Notes under the pieces: model-generated
What the model saw: the letters and a program-made list of their open reading frames with translations, nothing else
Databases searched by the model: none
What the model was told of the DNA's origin: nothing
From: Agrobacterium vitis
GTDB taxonomy: Bacteria > Pseudomonadota > Alphaproteobacteria > Rhizobiales > Rhizobiaceae
Length of the DNA stretch: 64,000 nucleotides
Direction of reading: 5' to 3'
NCBI RefSeq assembly: GCF_013337045.2
Contig: NZ_CP118259.1
Location: 3,179,001 to 3,243,000, forward strand
Position numbers and translations under genes: made by a program
Shown: positions 62,481 through 64,000 of the stretch, one piece after another
How the letters are laid out: each line of letters opens with the position of its first letter
Numbering within the stretch: the stretch's first letter is position 1

Positions 62481-62701
62481 GGCTTCAGACCTTTCAATAT
62501 CTTCCGCGCTAACAAATGTAATGCCACAGACGCTAAAATGCAAATGGAACACACAAGAGCAAGATTTCCGTTCGGACCATGGCCACTATTGACCGTGGAA
62601 ATCACCGGCGCGAAACCTCCAACGGCAAAAATCGCGATAGCAACGCCATTGATATAGGTTGCCGTCAGCTTGGTTCGTTCATTGCGAACGGCAATTTCCA
62701 T
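62477..62701 (-). CDS. Small two-span membrane protein downstream of rlmN
   Basis: 74 residues with two membrane helices (about 17-38 and 46-66, the second ending in HLLARKILKGLKP). A GAGG ribosome site lies 7 bases before the ATG, in the 14-base gap after the rlmN stop. The family is unknown to me, though similar NERTKLTATYINGVAIA-type tiny proteins seem widespread in proteobacteria. It forms a pair with the 42-residue gene. Confidence 0.7.
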   Translation of the reverse strand: MEIAVRNERTKLTATYINGVAIAIFAVGGFAPVISTVNSGHGPNGNLALVCSICILASVALHLLARKILKGLKP

Positions 62702-62715
62702 CAATCGTCCTCGCT

Positions 62716-63948
62716 CTAATCATCCTCACCATGACCGACGATCATCATCGCCTCATAAGCCAGACGCTCGGTCTTGCGCATCCGTTCCGATTCCGACTTC
62801 AACTGCCCGCAAGCGGCCAGAATATCGCGGCCGCGCGGCGTGCGGATCGGTGAGGCATAGCCTGCCGAATTGATGAAATCGGCAAATTTCATGATCTGGT
62901 CCCAGTCGGAACACTGGTAATTGGTGCCCGGCCAAGGATTGAAGGGAATGAGATTAATCTTGGACGGAATGCCCTTCAACAGCTGGATCAGGCCCTTGGC
63001 ATCCTCGAGACTGTCGTTCACATCCTTCAGCATCACATATTCGAAGGTAATGCGCCGGGCGTTGGACAGGCCCGGATAATTGCGACAGGCCTCGATCAGG
63101 TCCTTCAGCGGATATTTCTTGTTGATCGGCACCAGCAGGTCGCGCAATTCGTCACGCACCGCATGCAGCGATATCGCCAGCATCACGCCGATTTCATCGC
63201 CGGTGCGGTAGATTTCCGGCACCACGCCGGAGGTGGAAAGCGTAATGCGGCGCTTGGAAAGCGAAAGGCCATCGCCGTCGGAGGCGATCAGCAGCGCCTT
63301 CTTCACTTCCTCGAAATTATAGAGCGGCTCGCCCATGCCCATCATCACCATATTGGTGATCTTGCGGCCCTCATTGGGCACCATCGCGCCGACAGGCGCA
63401 TCACGGTCGGGAAAATCACCCAGCCGGTCGCGGGCCAGCAACAGCTGCGACAGCACTTCTTCCGCCGTCAGATTGCGCACCAGCTTTTGCGTGCCGGTGT
63501 GACAGAAGGTGCAGGTCAGCGTGCAGCCCACCTGGCTGGAGACGCAGAGCGTTCCCCGGCCTTCTTCCGGAATATAGACGCATTCCACTTCGACCGGACG
63601 CCCGGCGCCGCGCGGCGGATAGCGCAGCAACCACTTGCGGGTGCCATCATTGGACACCTGTTCCTCGACGATTTCAGGCCGGGCAATGGTGAAATGCGCC
63701 TTGAGCTTCTCGCGCATGTCCTTGGCGACATTGGTCATCTGGTCGAAATCGGAGACGCCGCGCACATAGATCCAGTTCCACAGCTGGGCAACGCGCATCC
63801 GCACCTGCTTGTCGGCTACGCCGATCTCGCGCAGCATGTCGCCCATTTCCTCGCGGGTCTGGCCGATCAGGGTCGGCTTGGTAGCGCCAGCCATAGCAGC
63901 GGGCCGCGCCTGGGGCGTCCGCTCGATAATAATTTCCGTGGCAGCCAT
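62716..63948 (-). CDS. rlmN: Dual-specificity 23S rRNA/tRNA methyltransferase RlmN
   Basis: 410-residue radical-SAM enzyme that methylates C2 of A2503 in 23S rRNA and of A37 in some tRNAs. The iron-sulfur motif CTLTCTFC has Cys142, 146 and 149. The catalytic Cys380 lies in ILAACGQL near the C-terminus, and [13 protein letters not shown] is conserved. The ATG at 63948 follows GAGG 7 bases away and is preferred to the GTG one codon earlier. It probably heads an operon with the two tiny membrane proteins. Confidence 0.97.
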   Translation of the reverse strand: MAATEIIIERTPQARPAAMAGATKPTLIGQTREEMGDMLREIGVADKQVRMRVAQLWNWIYVRGVSDFDQMTNVAKDMREKLKAHFTIARPEIVEEQVSNDGTRKWLLRYPPRGAGRPVEVECVYIPEEGRGTLCVSSQVGCTLTCTFCHTGTQKLVRNLTAEEVLSQLLLARDRLGDFPDRDAPVGAMVPNEGRKITNMVMMGMGEPLYNFEEVKKALLIASDGDGLSLSKRRITLSTSGVVPEIYRTGDEIGVMLAISLHAVRDELRDLLVPINKKYPLKDLIEACRNYPGLSNARRITFEYVMLKDVNDSLEDAKGLIQLLKGIPSKINLIPFNPWPGTNYQCSDWDQIMKFADFINSAGYASPIRTPRGRDILAACGQLKSESERMRKTERLAYEAMMIVGHGEDD

Positions 63949-64000
63949 CACTTAACCTCATCAAAACCGAGTGATCGACAGCCTCGCAGCCATAGAATGA

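Overview
The window looks like a chromosomal core segment of an alphaproteobacterium of the family Rhizobiaceae (Agrobacterium/Allorhizobium/Rhizobium group). The evidence is gene order and protein sequence: an F1-only ATP synthase operon (atpHAGDC, no F0 genes beside it), a merged mdh-sucCD-sucAB-lpdA TCA-cycle block, sdhCDAB, and a hemCD block followed by a mitofilin (Mic60)-like gene and a HemY-like gene. There is also an Omp19-like lipoprotein. Most genes lie on the minus strand. I found no tRNA or rRNA gene, no insertion sequence, no prophage and no CRISPR array.

Layout. 1-5607: NAD-dependent molybdenum formate dehydrogenase (fdsGBA, fdsA cut by the left edge) with a LysR regulator upstream on the same strand. 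5685-7062: L-lactate dehydrogenase followed by an ArsR repressor with the two cysteines typical of persulfide sensors. 7063-7834: a gene-poor gap. 7835-12861: atpHAGDC with a clear terminator. 13113-18356: a small membrane protein, priA and a chemoreceptor. 18701-20846: xerC and a TraB/GumN-family protein. 20943-31689: the TCA block, read mdh, sucC, an unknown 126-residue gene, sucD, sucA, sucB, then MAPEG and LysE-type membrane genes, then lpdA. 31869-37334: zapE, the Omp19-like lipoprotein and sdhCDAB. 37629-41492: a small secreted protein, then a tightly overlapping minus-strand chain (tsaD, gpsA, YciI, EVE, protein lysine methyltransferase). 41578-47525: hemC, hemD, mitofilin-like, HemY-like, TerB-like and a glutamine amidotransferase. 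47532-56724: MFS exporter, yggT, yggU, ppa, GNAT, typA, phoD and an M3 peptidase. 56932-63948: Bcr/CflA exporter, argG, SDR, an unknown 271-residue protein, a LysE exporter, two tiny membrane proteins and rlmN.

How the parts fit. The window carries much of central energy metabolism: formate oxidation to NADH, 2-oxoglutarate to succinate, succinate to fumarate, malate to oxaloacetate, and ATP synthesis. The TCA and ATP operons have several strong hairpins in the gaps between cistrons that lack T-runs, which suggests mRNA processing or differential expression.

The points most worth a second look are the BigR/SqrR-like repressor beside lactate dehydrogenase, the unknown acidic-tailed gene between sucC and sucD, and the 271-residue protein with a possible permuted papain-like His/Cys arrangement. 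Also notable are a terminator-like hairpin and Pho-box-like repeats before phoD, and a ppa terminator encoded inside the neighbouring convergent gene. No clear new multi-gene defence or mobile system is visible.
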